A DNA stretch of 64,000 nt from Agriotes lineatus (Eukaryota > Arthropoda > Insecta > Coleoptera > Elateridae). Position numbers and translations under genes: made by a program. Where the stretch lies: NCBI GenBank assembly GCA_940337035.1, contig CALNHX010001066.1, forward strand, positions 62,001 through 126,000, written 5' to 3'. Below are positions 52,901-64,000 of the stretch, one piece after another (position 1 is the stretch's first letter; each line of letters opens with the position of its first letter). A model generated the notes under the pieces. The model did not search any database. It saw only the letters and a program-made list of their open reading frames with translations, and was not told the DNA's origin.

Positions 52901-53497
52901 AGTCACTATGTCATTTTTGCTTGAAAGTGAAGGGAAATTTGAAATTTCTTTTTTGGGGTATTGGTGAGGTCCAGCAAAGCTTAACTTCAAGTTGTCGACC
53001 AAAATTTCCTATGTGCTATTTCCGCTATCTTGATAAATGAGTGCGTTTGATTTTTTTGTGATAAATCGGTTCCCGTTAACACTACATGAAAATAATGTAT
53101 ACATCTTTGTAAGAATTTTGAATGTTCTACAATTTATGTTCTATTACTTTTTCGCGTACGAGCGATATTTGTCGAGATATCGAACGCGAAAGGAGAGCGT
53201 GAAAGGGTCGAGATTTTTTTTCGAGCTTCTGGGCTTGTGTCGCATTTGTCTTGCTATTTAGCGAAAAAGTATCCATTATCAAACTTGTAGAGGTTAAAAA
53301 TAGCTTCAATTTGACCTATTATAAATTGATATGCGACTAAAATTACGACTTGTAGAGCGGGTCAAAGTTGTCAAGTTGGCGCGTAATTTTTATTTCATGT
53401 ATCGTACTATTACGTAGATGACATAACAAACTTCATTGCATTATTGGAATCATTATATTTCATCAAGTAGATAGTATACAGCATTATATTATTTTAT

Positions 53498-53498
<1 letters not shown>

Positions 53499-53532
<34 letters not shown>

Positions 53533-54954
53533 AGGTCTTTATTAAATTATTACAAAATTACACAGAAAAAATATTGACTAAAACGTAATATTGTCTTGGG
53601 CGAAGTTCAACTTGATAGAAAAACAGATCTATCAGCTGTTCTTTCACTTAACCCGGTGAAAAACAAAAAGAAAACAAAACAAAAAAATCCAACGATCTAC
53701 GCTTTGGCGCCAGGCGAAATATTACGCACAAAACAGCTATGGCGGTGTTTAGTGATATAGCAATTTACTGTGTTATTTTGAGCCTAATAATTAATTCATT
53801 GATGTTTATCCATAAAATTTTGACGTACAATAGCCTTATACTACATTTGGTAACGAATTATATCATTTAGTTATTCTGTAAGAAAACGATCGCTTGAAAA
53901 ATTTTGACTTATGTTGAGGTGGAGTCAGCATTCCTTTAAATCTTATATTTAAAGTATGTACGTCGGTTCTAAACTTTATTTTGTTGTATCAGTAACTCGG
54001 TGATTTACTCAAAATGATCTTGTGGAAAAGACATGCAGAATGAAAGAAGCGCTTTTCTTTCATATTAAACCAGTTTGAATCTTTCAGCTTATAAGAAATT
54101 CTTTCATATTTTCGTATTCCAAATATGAGGCGTAAACATAACTTCTGAATTTTGTGAATTCTAGCAATATTAAAGCTACTTAAATGTGAATCATAAACGT
54201 CACAATAATCAAAACAGGACAAGATTAATGCATTACACAAAACGGTTTTCACATTTACACTTAAAAATTGTCGATTTTGATAAATAAGTTTCAAGGAACT
54301 AGTATATGATTTTTGCAGACATTTTGAAATGTGTTTAGTAAATTTAAAATCATTATCAAGATAAAGACCCAAGTTTTTGACATCATCAGAAACTGAGATT
54401 CTATCCTGGCCTGATTGATTGATTGATTGATTAAAAGCAGGGATTTAGATGGGTTAGTAGTGAGCCCAGTTTTGCACTTCGACTCTGTGGTCTTTTGTGC
54501 CCCCCCTGACCCTATTAAAATAGATCTGCACCTTCAACGAGTTGTAGGATGTTTTTTACGAGGTGCTCGTGTGTGAGAGCTGCTCCATGTGGAGTTCCCC
54601 CGAAAAGTTGCTGTCTTTTGCGGAGTAACGCTGGACAGTCGAAGATTATGTGTGAGGCTGTCTCCTCCTCTTCCTGGCATAACCTACAGAGTATATCCCC
54701 TCTGTATATGCCTATTTTGTGTAGGTGTTTTCTCAGGTGGCAGTGTCCTGTGACTAGTCCCACCAGCCGTCTGGTTGTTAGTCTGCGAGAAGGAGTTCAT
54801 TATCAAGATAAAGACCCAAGTTTTTGACATCATCAGAAACTGGGATTCTATCCTGGCCTACTAATAAATTTACTTCATTAGAAATTTCCTCTTGACCATC
54901 CTTCCTTATAAAATGTTTTAAATTACTGTAGCTATTTAGAATGATAATTTTTGT
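53499..54954 (-). pseudogene. 5'-truncated LINE fragment with (TAA)n tail
   Basis: The minus strand encodes NSYSNLKHFIRK and VSDDVKNLGLYLDN before an insertion at 54413-54797. It continues at 54372 as LGLYLDNDFKFTKHISKCLQ, ALILSCFDYCDVYD and KLCLRLIFGIRKYERISYKL. This is the C-terminal end of the same LINE type as 58379-60790 (compare CLRLVFGIRKYDRVSYKL there). The 3' end is a TAA run at 53499-53530. It lies inside the foldback element. Confidence 0.8.
54413..54797 (-). mobile_element. 5'-truncated LINE 3' end with (AATC)n tail and 62-bp duplication
   Basis: The minus-strand frame 54763-54515 carries LCRLCQEEEETASHIIFDCP, a C-x2-C...H...C knuckle nearly identical in layout to the end of the LINE at 23028-25397. 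It is followed by a short 3' UTR and an (AATC)n tail (54413-54432). On each side lies the same 62-bp sequence (54351-54412 and 54798-54859), differing at one base. This is a clear but very long target-site duplication. The copy is only 385 bases. Confidence 0.88.
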
Positions 54955-55840
54955 GGACCAAGATTTCCCATGCTCTGTTTCCGCCATCTTAAAAATTTGG
55001 TGAGTTTGCTTTTGTTGCAGTAACTCGGTTCTTGCTAACGCTACTTGAAAATGCTTGCAATTTTATCTGCTATGAATTGAAATTCAACTAAAGTTACGAC
55101 TTGTAGATTAATTAATTAATTACTTATCGGTGTTGTAATTTTTTCATTTTCTTCTCCGTTTTGATGGTCCTGGTTCATTTTCCTCAATATATATTTCATC
55201 TTCTTCTTGCTGTTTGCCGATATTCTATAGTAGAAACGTCAAAAATAACAATTTACGTACTGGCTACTTGAAATTTAACGATTCTCATAATGCAATGAAG
55301 TTTATTATGCTATTTATGTAGTAGTACGATACATGAAATAAAAACAAAGCGCCGACTTGACAACTTTGGCCCGCTCTACAAGTCGTAATTTTAGTCGCAT
55401 ATCAATTTATAATAGATCAAATTGAAGCTATTTGCAACCTCTACAAGTTTGATAATGGCTACTTTTTCGCTAAATAGAAAGAGAAATGAGACACAAGTCC
55501 AGAAGCTTGAAAAAATATCTCGACCCTTTCACGCTCTCCTTTCGCGTTCGATATCTCGACAAATATCGCTCGTACGCGAAAAAGTAATAGAACATAAATT
55601 GTAGAGCATTCAAAATTCTAAAAAAGATGTCTACATTATTTTTACGTAGTATTAACGGGAACCTATTTATCGCAAAAAAATCAAACGCACCCATTTATCA
55701 AGATGGCGGAAATAGCACATAGGAAATCTTGGTCGACAACTTGAAGTTAAGCTTTGCTAGACCTCCCAAACACCCTAAAAAAAGAATTTCAAATTTCCCT
55801 TCACTTTCCAGCAAAGGCCTTATTTTTGGACATAGTGACT

Positions 55841-56340
55841 GGACTATAATAGTTGTATTCTGTGGCAGAATTTGACGCTTTGTATTTAAGGTATGATTTT
55901 CGTTTGGTATCGGCTAGTTGCTTTATCTTGTCGCAGAACCATGGTGTCTTATGTTTTATTTGACTTGATGTGTTGACTTTTCTTATACCTAATGCTTCTT
56001 TGGCTGCATTCGTTACATTTTTCTTTATTTCCAGCCACTGTATTTCTTGATCGTCTTCAGGCAGGATCTTATTGTAGTTGATATGTTAAGATAGTCTTCT
56101 TTTGATGAAAGTATAATCTTCAAGTTGTTCGATATTTAGTTATTCTACGTCTTTTGGCTGTCTAATTTTACGTTTTTGAATAAATATGCGTATTTTTCTT
56201 AACAGCAATTTATGGTCACTTCAAATATTTGATGAGTTAACGGTTCTGACTTCTAATATTTGTGATGTATGTATCTGTGCATTAGTTATTACATAGTCTA
56301 TTGGCAACTCTTGGCCTCATGTATACACCCAGTTACAGAG
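55841..56340 (-). pseudogene. RTE-like LINE, endonuclease C-terminus and linker
   Basis: Minus-strand segments read LPIDYVITNAQIHTSQILEV, SDHKLLLRKIRI, EIQWLEIKKNVTNAAKEALG and KTPWFCDKIKQLADTKRKSY. DYVI....SDH is the end of an apurinic-type LINE endonuclease, and the rest is the usual endonuclease-RT linker. In-frame stops occur. The sequence continues across the foldback element at 52900. Confidence 0.75.
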
Positions 56341-57952
56341 AAGAAATTAAAACTCAAAAACATAATATTATAAAGCAAAACTAATAACAAATAATGCATA
56401 AACAAAAGCATAACTAGAAATTACAAAACACAAAAAAAATAAAACGAAATGATTGTTAAACTAAACATTAATGTAATAAACAAATAATTAAAAAACAAAT
56501 GAATAAAACCAGTTAGTCATAGAAACTAGCTTCTAAATAATTGTTTTAAATGGACATCCTTGATAATTTTAAAACATTTTTTGTAATAGCTTTTTAAACT
56601 TGACGAAAACAAATCAATATGTTCATATACTGCGTTGGAATGGCGCGCTAATTTATGCAATGGCTGTTGCACTCATGCACACCTGCCATGTCTCGACTTG
56701 TGTAAATTGTTTCTTAGAACTCGCGCTCTCTTTCTAATGTTGGTCTTTGTCGTGCTCCTTGTAATGTTCGTACTGATTTTTTTTAACATTGCCCTGGCTA
56801 GGATTTGCATCAGCATTTGTTAGGACAAGATTATTCCGCTCTCTAATTTAGAAAATCGGTAAGTTCCTGCCTTAATTAAGCTCATTTCGCCAACGTTAGT
56901 CTAAATCCAAACCTTTAGCGAATCTCTCCCGGTCCGCCGAACTGAAATTTTTCAGTAACAGCGCGTTTTGCTGTTTTCAAATATCTGTTCTGGACGTGTT
57001 ATTTATCATGGATACCCTATGACGACACCTTTTTACGAGCTTAGCGACTCTACGAAGTCGCCGGGCTAAAACAACAAGCTGATACCTGCATATTCTTGCA
57101 GCTGCACAGAGCGCGGGTTTATCTGGCGTGATCTTCACTTTCTCGAGGACCTTTTCTTCCGGGTTTGCTCGTATAAGCAACAAGTGGTTGGGTCGTCACC
57201 TCTTTTTTAAGTCCAAGGGTGGTTCCGGGCAGCATAAACAGTGCCGATTAACCTACTCGGTAGTACCGAAGCAATGAATGGAATCACCGTCTTCACGGAT
57301 TCCATGACGAGTTAGGTTTTGTTAAAGTGCCAAGTTTCGAGGAGATGCGGTGTAAGTAATCGTCGAAACGCCGCCTCCATTACTCGTCGTGCGCGAGAAT
57401 CCATTTTGCTGTACCCGCCATCTCCAAAATGATCATTCTCTTGTCGTTCTCGCCATCGGCAAAGGGGTTATCTCCCTGTCCCAAACGCCCTTACGAGCGG
57501 CCGTTCGTTATTGCCACTACCAGCAGTTGACGCTGTCCATTCTACTTGCCCGCTTCTGTCGTCCCTTGCGAGACACCCTCCAACTACTCCAATAAAGGCC
57601 CCGCTGATCACCGAACAGGTATTGTGAACTAGATTTAATGTTGTGAATCGCTAGATCATACAGTGTGCGGCGTGACGCATTTATAGTAATAATCAAAATC
57701 AGTCCAGGTCTACAATCGCGCTGTTGTGTCTATAATAATTAGAACAGCGTGGCGCGTTCAAAACGCCCGTGCCATTTAAACGTTTGATATTCATTCACCA
57801 ACACGGACAATCTGTAGTTGTGTCATATTTGGCTATCTATTTGAGTTAATTTTTAACTAGACTAACCCGCTTTATTTACTTATTTTTGATAGACGCATAT
57901 CAATTTTTAACTTTCATTTATGATATCTGCACGGTGCACGTGTTTATCGACA
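56341..57952. other. No gene recognised
   Basis: The left half is AT-rich. The right half (56850-57620) is noticeably richer in GC, with frames on both strands (for example 56977-57183 minus, 57389-57595 plus) that I cannot match to anything. It may be a leader or LTR of an element whose coding part is absent. A short inverted repeat GGAATC...GATTCC near 57270-57302 is present. Confidence 0.3.
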
Positions 57953-60790
57953 ATTAATAATAATAATAATAATAATAATAAATTTCTTTATTTCCCAGGC
58001 AAATACAATTGAGAATAATTATTAAATAATTAAAAATAATATTACTGTGGGTTGCCCATGGAAATCACAAGGCGCAGTTCAAGTTTGCACTTGCTCTTCC
58101 ACTGTAACCTTGAAAATTAAAAGTTAGTAATTTAAAACTGATGCCTAATCCTAAACATTAACAAAAATTATAAAGTAAAATGATTAATTCTGCGATGGTC
58201 CCCCAAATTGATCATATATTGCTAACATAAAATAACATAAGCCTAGTTGTTCAATGATATTTTTAAATGAGACACTATATTGCTGGTTGTTGACAAAATA
58301 ACATTTTTTTGTAATGTTTTTTAAAAGTATTTATATGTAGCACTTTATATTGTGAAGGAAGGGCGTTATAAAATTTTGCTATTTGATAGGAAAAGCTACG
58401 CTCGAAAAGAGCCGTTTTATGCAGCGGTGGTGTAAGTGTCCCTTAAACCTAATATTAACGTTATGGACGTCTTCCCTAAATGAAATTCTACGGTGTAGGT
58501 AAGATGGTCTTTTTTCAAAAATTATTTTATAATAAAAGGTAGCACTTTGTAATCTCCTTCTGTTAGACATGTTGAGCCAGCCTAGTTCATATAATTTATA
58601 AGATACACGATCATATTTTCTTATTCCGAAAACAAGTCTCAAACATGAGTTTTGCACTCTCTGAATTCGTAGCTTCGCATCATATGTAAGCGATGGGCCG
58701 TAAATTTGGCAGCAGTATACGAAATGAGATAATACTAGTGCTTCACATAGAACAGACTTGATCTTGATAGACAAACATTTTCTGTGAGGATATATTACCC
58801 TTAAATTCATGTAAGCCTTTTTTAAACAGTTAGAAATGTGCGAATTAAATCTAAGGCTGCTGTCAAATATAAGACCCAAGTTTCGGGCCTCTTTAACTAG
58901 TGGAAGCGTAGCATTATTCACGTTTCAGTTAATATTGTTTTCTAAGATGCTTAGGTCATTACGATTGCCAAATAATAATACAACTGATTTACTGGGGTTA
59001 AGTTTTAGACTATGTTTTTCAGATATATCAACAATGTTCTGCAAATCATGATTGATACTCGATAATGCACGTTGAACATCATGTATAAAAAATGAATAAT
59101 ATAACTGAGTATCGTCAGCATACATCTGAACATTACACGTATTTACATACTGATGGAAGCTGAACGTATATATAATGTATAACAGCGGGCCTAAGATGGA
59201 TCCCTGAGGTACTCCGCGAGTTACTTTCCTGGAACCGGAACAAGCACTACGCAACCTCACAACCTGGTTTCTGTTGCTTAAGTAGCTCCGTAGAAGACTA
59301 ACAAAATCGCTGGACAGACCAACATGACTTAAAATCGCGCAAAGCAGGGAGTGATTTATTGTATCAAAAGCTTTACTGCAATCTAATAGAATCAGCACTG
59401 ATACTTTGCCTTGATCTGTAGCTGTGAAAATATCATCAGTAACATTAGCAAGGGCAGTAGCGCAACAATGTCCTGAGCGAAAACCTGATTGGCATTTTGG
59501 AATTACATTATTATTCTCTAAATAATCTCTCAACTGAGTGTCAATGACTTTTTCCAAGAGTTTTGATAAGGTTGGAAGAATGCTAATTGGGCGTAAGTCT
59601 TTATAGCCAGTAGGATTTGAAATTTTAGGTATTGGTATAACCATAGCCGTCTTCCAACTGGTTGGAAATGTATTTGTCAATAAACAAGTATTATTTATAA
59701 TATGGGTAATATAGGGTATAATTAGAGGGCAACAAAATTTGATGACTTGTAGATTAATTCCATCCCCACCAGTACTATTGCTTTTTAGTTTATTAATAAG
59801 TGAAACAACCTGTGATGCAGTAATCAAGGAAAAGTTAAAATTGTTTAGATTATCAGTTAAGCGATTATTTGAATAAGATTGAACGAGCTCGGGTACATTG
59901 TCATTAATTTCAGGTATTGCATTAATAAAAAAGTCATTGATTTCTTGTGAACTACCAAATTCATTTGGCAAAGCTACTTTTGTTCTATTAGCTACATTTA
60001 GCGATTTCAGCTCCTTCCACATTGTTTTAGGAGATTGGTTTCGTAATACATAATCAAAGTATGCTTTTTTTTCATTTATCAAAGCCCGGGTTGTGAAGTT
60101 ACGCAGCATTTTGTAGTAATCCCAGTGAGCTGAATTTCTAGTTTTTTTGAATTTCCGTTTGGCTTTGTCCCTTAGTGACATGAGTAGTTTTATATTGTCA
60201 GTAATCCAAGGAGCTTTACTCTTAGTTATTCTTATTGTTCTGATGGGAGCATGCTGATTTAGTAATAGAAGTATATTCGAATTTAGCAACTGAACCTTAT
60301 CGTCTACTTCTGCCATATCATAAATGAGGTGAAATTGTATTTGCTGTAATTCATTATAAAATTGCTCAGAATTGAAATTTTTAAAACATCTGAAAGTCTT
60401 ATACATGTGATTAATGCTTGGATTAGCAATTAATAATGTAAAATGTACTAATTCATGATCTGAGAGATGTGGTTCGGTCACTCCAGAGTCAATTATTAGA
60501 TTTGGAGATGAAGTCAATGTAACATCAAGAAGCGAAGCAGTATTATTTTGAAATCGGGTAGGTTCAGTAATAACTTGTTTCATGCTAAGGGCATCTATCA
60601 TTGTATTAAAGTAAATAGAATCATAGTTTGAAAATTTTAATAAATTAATATTGACGTCCCCAAAGCAAACCAGTTTTTCCGAAATGGCAGTGCATAATAC
60701 AAGTGACTGTTCTAGTTCATTACAGAACAATTTATAATTTAAATTAGGGGGTTTATAAACTACACCAACTATTAACCTTATATTGTGCAA
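57953..60790 (-). mobile_element. 5'-truncated LINE with (TAA)n tail
   Basis: The element reads on the minus strand from mid-endonuclease at about 60790 to a TAA run at 57953-57981, with an untranslated 3' region of about 400 bases. Its coding part is the pseudogene at 58379-60790. It belongs to the same family as the fragment at 53499-54954, which has an equal tail. No target duplication was recognised. Confidence 0.8.
58379..60790 (-). pseudogene. LINE endonuclease/reverse transcriptase with one in-frame TGA
   Basis: The 621-codon upper frame starts inside the endonuclease (VVYKPPN, GDVNINLL near 44-51, SDH at 110-112). RT follows with GGDGI (341-345), LRPISILPTLSKLLEK (399-414), LLDCSKAFD (468-476), GVPQGSILGPLLY (526-538) and YADD (557-560). 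A single TGA at 58925-58927 follows. The same frame continues without another stop to 58379 with VKEARNLGLIFDSSLRFN and FGIRKYDRVSYKL. Thus one codon separates this from an 800-residue frame. There is no RNase H. The motif style fits the CR1/L2/Daphne-type group. The initiating codon is missing because the element is truncated. Confidence 0.88.
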
Positions 60791-61496
60791 CTTTAATTAT
60801 AAAGTTACTATATAAGATATTCGATATAGTAATACTTAATGCAAAGTGCAAGCAGATTAATATTTGCTATGCATTACTGGGAAAAAAGAGTCTTAACTAA
60901 AATACAACTATGTAATAATGCCAACTAGTGATAATCATTGTAAACAATGCAAGTAAATAAACATAAATAATTAGAATTTAACTTGTGGAGAACGCAAAAA
61001 TGTATTCAGTCTTATCAATACCATTGATTAATTACACTTATACACTTAAGATAACTCAATGTAATAGCCGACAACGGAGTCGAGAAAATTGTTCTATGAT
61101 TGGTCACTAGTTGGCGCAACGCTCGCGAATTCAGAAAAATATTCCCAGTTACTCAGTCGTTACCTGGGACCCAAACCCCATTTTGCGGATACAAAGTTTG
61201 TTTAAAATATCCTATTCCCACACAGATGGCACAACAAAAATTTAAGTGGGGGGACATAGCTCGTCTCATCTGTGCACCATGGTCTATCTCATTTGCATAA
61301 TTGCATATTTACCTGGGAGTTGGGGATTACTTGGAAACGATTACCTTTATTACTCACTCAACTTTGCCTACTTCACAATAAGATTGTAAAAACATTTTCG
61401 TTGGAATTTGTTGCAGTAAATAACGCAAAGCAAAACCAAAAGATTTTTAGATATAAATTTATTAAAATATAATAATAACATTAACACAATAATAAT
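60791..61496. other. No gene seen
   Basis: AT-rich sequence upstream of the truncated LINE. Short frames (61100, 61272) have no recognisable product. Confidence 0.3.
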
Positions 61497-61511
61497 ATAT
61501 ATATATAATTT

Positions 61512-61558
<47 letters not shown>
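61497..61558. repeat. (TA)n microsatellite
   Basis: ATATATATAT runs at 61497-61508 and about 61520-61556 are separated by an AATTTATTATAA interruption. Confidence 0.9.
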
Positions 61559-61559
<1 letters not shown>

Positions 61560-62101
61560 GTATTATAAAACATGTTTTAACATACAGGCGAAAAAATCTA
61601 TTACAGAAATTAGACATCTCTTCTCTATCCTATACAAAGTATAAGACAAATACCTATTAATTTTAAACGGAAAAATTCCAAAATACAAATATGGCCATAT
61701 ATGGCCGTACAAAAGCCCACAAGAAAATTATTGAGTCAATATTATAATTAATAATTATTATTATTACAAAAAATGATTACTTATAACATTAATAATTTAT
61801 TATAATACATACAATAATTTGGAACCATTATTTAATATACAAACAAGCTTTAATTTATTTACTAATAAAATAAGGATTTTTCTATCATTGATTAAATGCA
61901 CTATTATATTATAAAGTGTAATCAAATTGCACAGTAAAGAATAAGCGTTAATTCAAGTATCAGTGATTTAAGTATAGCAAAATGTATATATGTACATTAC
62001 ATACATATAATAATATTCATTGCGAAAACAAATCAAATTTCATATAGGTAGGTCAGGTACCCATACTACAATAGAAAAAATGAAAAATGAGAACGTTAAT
62101 A
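61559..62101. other. 3' flank of P-type transposase; no gene seen
   Basis: Very AT-rich. A small palindrome TATGGCCATATATGGCCGTA lies at about 61688. The element's right terminal repeat would be expected near here. None could be recognised without the left end. Confidence 0.4.
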
Positions 62102-64000
62102 TTATTGGGAAATTTTAAAAATTCCAAATTTATTTGGATTCCTTGAAGATTTTGGAAACCATTTTCCCTTTTTAAATAATTTGCATTTTATCAAAAGCTC
62201 TAAAATAAACATCCTGTGCTCCCTACATGTTTCGCTACTCAGCCACTTCTGCAAATTCACTACAATTTGATTCATTAAATGCGATTTTACACCATAAACG
62301 TAATAAAAATTAGAATAATTTTTTTCAAAAGAATCCAAACACTTATCCACTATTGTTCGAAATTGTAATGATGGTGCTTTTAAACCTCTAAAGAGATCTG
62401 GTTCGGCGATATCGGAGTAAGTTTTGTGTAACAACAATAACTCGTTCTCATTATCAAGTGCAGAGGAAACAACTAAACTTGTTTTACAGTCTTCACAATC
62501 AAATTTATCTAAACATTTTTTTGCTAAATATCCAGCAAAGTACGTTACCGCACAGTCTTCCAAAGTGGAAGGATTATCGTCGGTATCATATTCAGTGATA
62601 TCATCGATATCCTCCCAATCGGTTTCGCAATCAATGGTTTCGCTTAAATTTTCAGAAACAACCTGAACAGATGAAGTCAGAGGACCGGAAGAACCGATAA
62701 TACCATTTTCCGGTATTAATTCCACAATGCTATCATTATCTGTTTCGCAGTTACTGTTTGTGGATTTCATTAAAGAATTGATTGCATTGCTTCTAAAAAT
62801 TGTTCTAAGTGCCCTGGCGCTTGGATTATGATTATATCCACAATGCTGCCTATATATAGAAATTTGATTTTCTAACACATCTTGGGTCAATCGGTTAGTT
62901 AACATATATGACATTCCCTGTTCTTTTTCTTCCTTAAATAGCTGCAAAATGCCTTCAATCACGTGTAATAAACCTTGAAAACAGGGTGGTTTACTAATTT
63001 TATTTGTTTTTTTGTCAATTTTATATAGGTTTGAAACAAGAGTTTTTGCTTCGTTGAGAACGTTTAAAACATGATTATTTTCAGCGGAGAGAGCCGATTT
63101 GTAGGGATTTTTGTCATATAATAGACGACTATTTAAACAATCGAACAATTTATTCATAAAATCAATGAAATCTGCCGTATTTAAAGCCGTAGCACTTACT
63201 AATTCTCCCGTTGAAACACAGGTTCTAATCGCAGAAGCAACTGAGTGGCTAAAAACTTGAAGGGCCAGTTTGACATTCATTTTTTGAAAGCAATTAGGTC
63301 TTACATGGGCTTCTGTCAACTTAGTTAAGGCTTTGCATTTTTGATTTTTTTTATCAATTTCATACACTTTTACAACATCGTCAAATGAAATTTTCTTGTC
63401 TTGGTCATTTTCCATCCCAAAATCTCCATTTAAAAGATTATTCCGCATGCTTTTAGCAATATGCATGGAATCCGGTATTGCAAAAATTTTTTTTTTGCTT
63501 GCGTTATCTTCATTTAAAATGAAAAAGGGAGTTTCGTTAGTTATTTTTAATTTTTTAAACGCTGCCTGGTTGTTTGTGCCTTGGTCACAAACTATCAGGC
63601 GAGGATTTAAACCTGCATTTAGTAATCTTTGCCCAATTTCTGGCACCAAAATATTTAACCCGTCTTTACTAACTACTTTCTCGGATAAAAAGTACGCCAG
63701 GGGCATCTTCCAGGGTGAATACAGACCCCGAGCTAAAAACACTAGTGCATGTTTGGCAGGTGCACCTTTTCGTCCTAAATGCCCCATATCTTCGAACCCT
63801 TCAAAAACATCCATTTGTTTATTGAATTCAATTTTTTCCGCAATTGCCATTTCATCAAAACATATTGCACATTTTTTTTCTGACTCTTCAGCATTTTCAA
63901 ATTTTTTTTTAACTTGATAAAAAAATTCATCATTAAATCCAGGCCTAAACTGAGATTTACCCAACCACTTAGTAATTGTCGATTTTCCCGGAAGAATAAT
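62102..64000 (-). CDS. P-element/THAP9-type transposase, N-terminus beyond window
   Basis: From the first Met inside the window (63964) 620 residues are open, and the frame continues upstream to the edge as ILPGKSTITKWLGKSQF, so that Met is internal. CFDEM has the first catalytic Asp (D37), then EDMGHLGRKGAPAKHALVFL, LIVCDQGTNNQAAF (D127), IPDSMHIAKSMRNNLLN (161-177), a GYNHNPSARALRTIFR segment and AVTYFAGYLAKKC with a C..C pair near the end. These are the RNase-H-like catalytic, GTP-binding-insertion-flanking and C-terminal landmarks of P-element and THAP9 transposases. The THAP DNA-binding domain should lie past 64000. With no stop or frameshift in 630 codons, the copy may be recent or active. 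THAP9-like domestication is the alternative. Confidence 0.9.
   Translation of the reverse strand: MILPGKSTITKWLGKSQFRPGFNDEFFYQVKKKFENAEESEKKCAICFDEMAIAEKIEFNKQMDVFEGFEDMGHLGRKGAPAKHALVFLARGLYSPWKMPLAYFLSEKVVSKDGLNILVPEIGQRLLNAGLNPRLIVCDQGTNNQAAFKKLKITNETPFFILNEDNASKKKIFAIPDSMHIAKSMRNNLLNGDFGMENDQDKKISFDDVVKVYEIDKKNQKCKALTKLTEAHVRPNCFQKMNVKLALQVFSHSVASAIRTCVSTGELVSATALNTADFIDFMNKLFDCLNSRLLYDKNPYKSALSAENNHVLNVLNEAKTLVSNLYKIDKKTNKISKPPCFQGLLHVIEGILQLFKEEKEQGMSYMLTNRLTQDVLENQISIYRQHCGYNHNPSARALRTIFRSNAINSLMKSTNSNCETDNDSIVELIPENGIIGSSGPLTSSVQVVSENLSETIDCETDWEDIDDITEYDTDDNPSTLEDCAVTYFAGYLAKKCLDKFDCEDCKTSLVVSSALDNENELLLLHKTYSDIAEPDLFRGLKAPSLQFRTIVDKCLDSFEKNYSNFYYVYGVKSHLMNQIVVNLQKWLSSETCREHRMFILELLIKCKLFKKGKWFPKSSRNPNKFGIFKISQ

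Larger units (their letters stand above)
52901..55840. mobile_element. 2.9-kb foldback element inserted into an RTE-like LINE
   Basis: AGTCACTATGTC at 52901 and GACATAGTGACT-type sequence ending at 55840 open inverted arms of about 550-580 bases (to about 53470 and from about 55260). Shared blocks include AGTGAAGGGAAATTTGAAAT, ACGAGCGATATTTGTCGAGA and GACTTGTAGAGCGGG. A partial extra copy of the left arm lies at 54955-55110. Reading across the ends joins LINE coding sequence (EYNYYS on one side, TKTIRNEV on the other), which shows the insertion site. No transposase is present. Internal LINE fragments are later insertions. Target duplication is not clear. Confidence 0.85.

Noticed and set aside
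56977..57595. Two short frames in the GC-richer block as genes
   Set aside because: They lie on opposite strands, are under 70 codons each and have no recognisable motif.

Overview
This window is AT-rich eukaryotic DNA made almost entirely of transposable elements. Spliceable exons, Ty3/gypsy, LINE, mariner, hAT, Penelope and P-type sequences, a tRNA-headed SINE and many foldback elements all point to an insect or other arthropod. A beetle is plausible, but nothing here proves it. I found no convincing host gene. Every long open frame belongs to a mobile element or lies antisense to one.

Layout. 0.3-5.4 kb: a decayed Ty3/gypsy remnant (coiled-coil gag and protease, minus strand), interrupted by a hAT-like element that itself carries a dead mariner. 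6.1-9.8 kb: a foldback element whose ends are CpG-rich TCGGCGC iterons. Its right arm holds a TA-flanked MITE, and that MITE holds a SINE with a 16-bp target duplication. 10-11.3 kb: a cluster of imperfect palindromes. 11.7-16.2 kb: a LINE on the minus strand, split by a TA-flanked DNA transposon and by an insertion containing a Penelope-like GIY-YIG fragment. 18-20.4 kb: two MITEs and tandemly duplicated DDE transposase fragments. 20.8-26.5 kb: a large foldback element with 692-bp repeat units and a 5'-truncated LINE (RT, RNase H, CCHC). 26.6 kb: two exons of a Crypton-like tyrosine recombinase. 27.2-28.3 kb: a hAT-type MITE with a perfect 8-bp duplication. 31-34 kb: more palindromes and dispersed repeats. 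34.9-38.2 kb: a TIR element with nested insertions.

39.3-49.7 kb is the most interesting part. It is a Mutator-like transposase gene fused in frame to a YqaJ/lambda-exonuclease-type nuclease. The gene has a first exon, and a young antisense Ty3/gypsy retrotransposon (LTRs differ at about six positions) sits in its first intron. An unidentified 1.5-kb insertion with a 10-bp duplication lies in exon 2, there is a short frameshifted stretch, and one in-frame TAG separates the transposase and nuclease parts. The gypsy element itself has integrase upstream of RNase H, with reverse transcriptase missing.

52-61 kb: an RTE-like LINE split by a 2.9-kb foldback element that contains two more LINE fragments, one flanked by a 62-bp duplication, followed by a long LINE with one in-frame TGA. 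62.1-64 kb: a P-element/THAP9-type transposase whose frame stays open to the window edge.

The elements do not form a pathway. They form stacked insertion layers whose order can be read from interrupted frames and target duplications. Clade names rest on motif recognition alone; no database search was possible.
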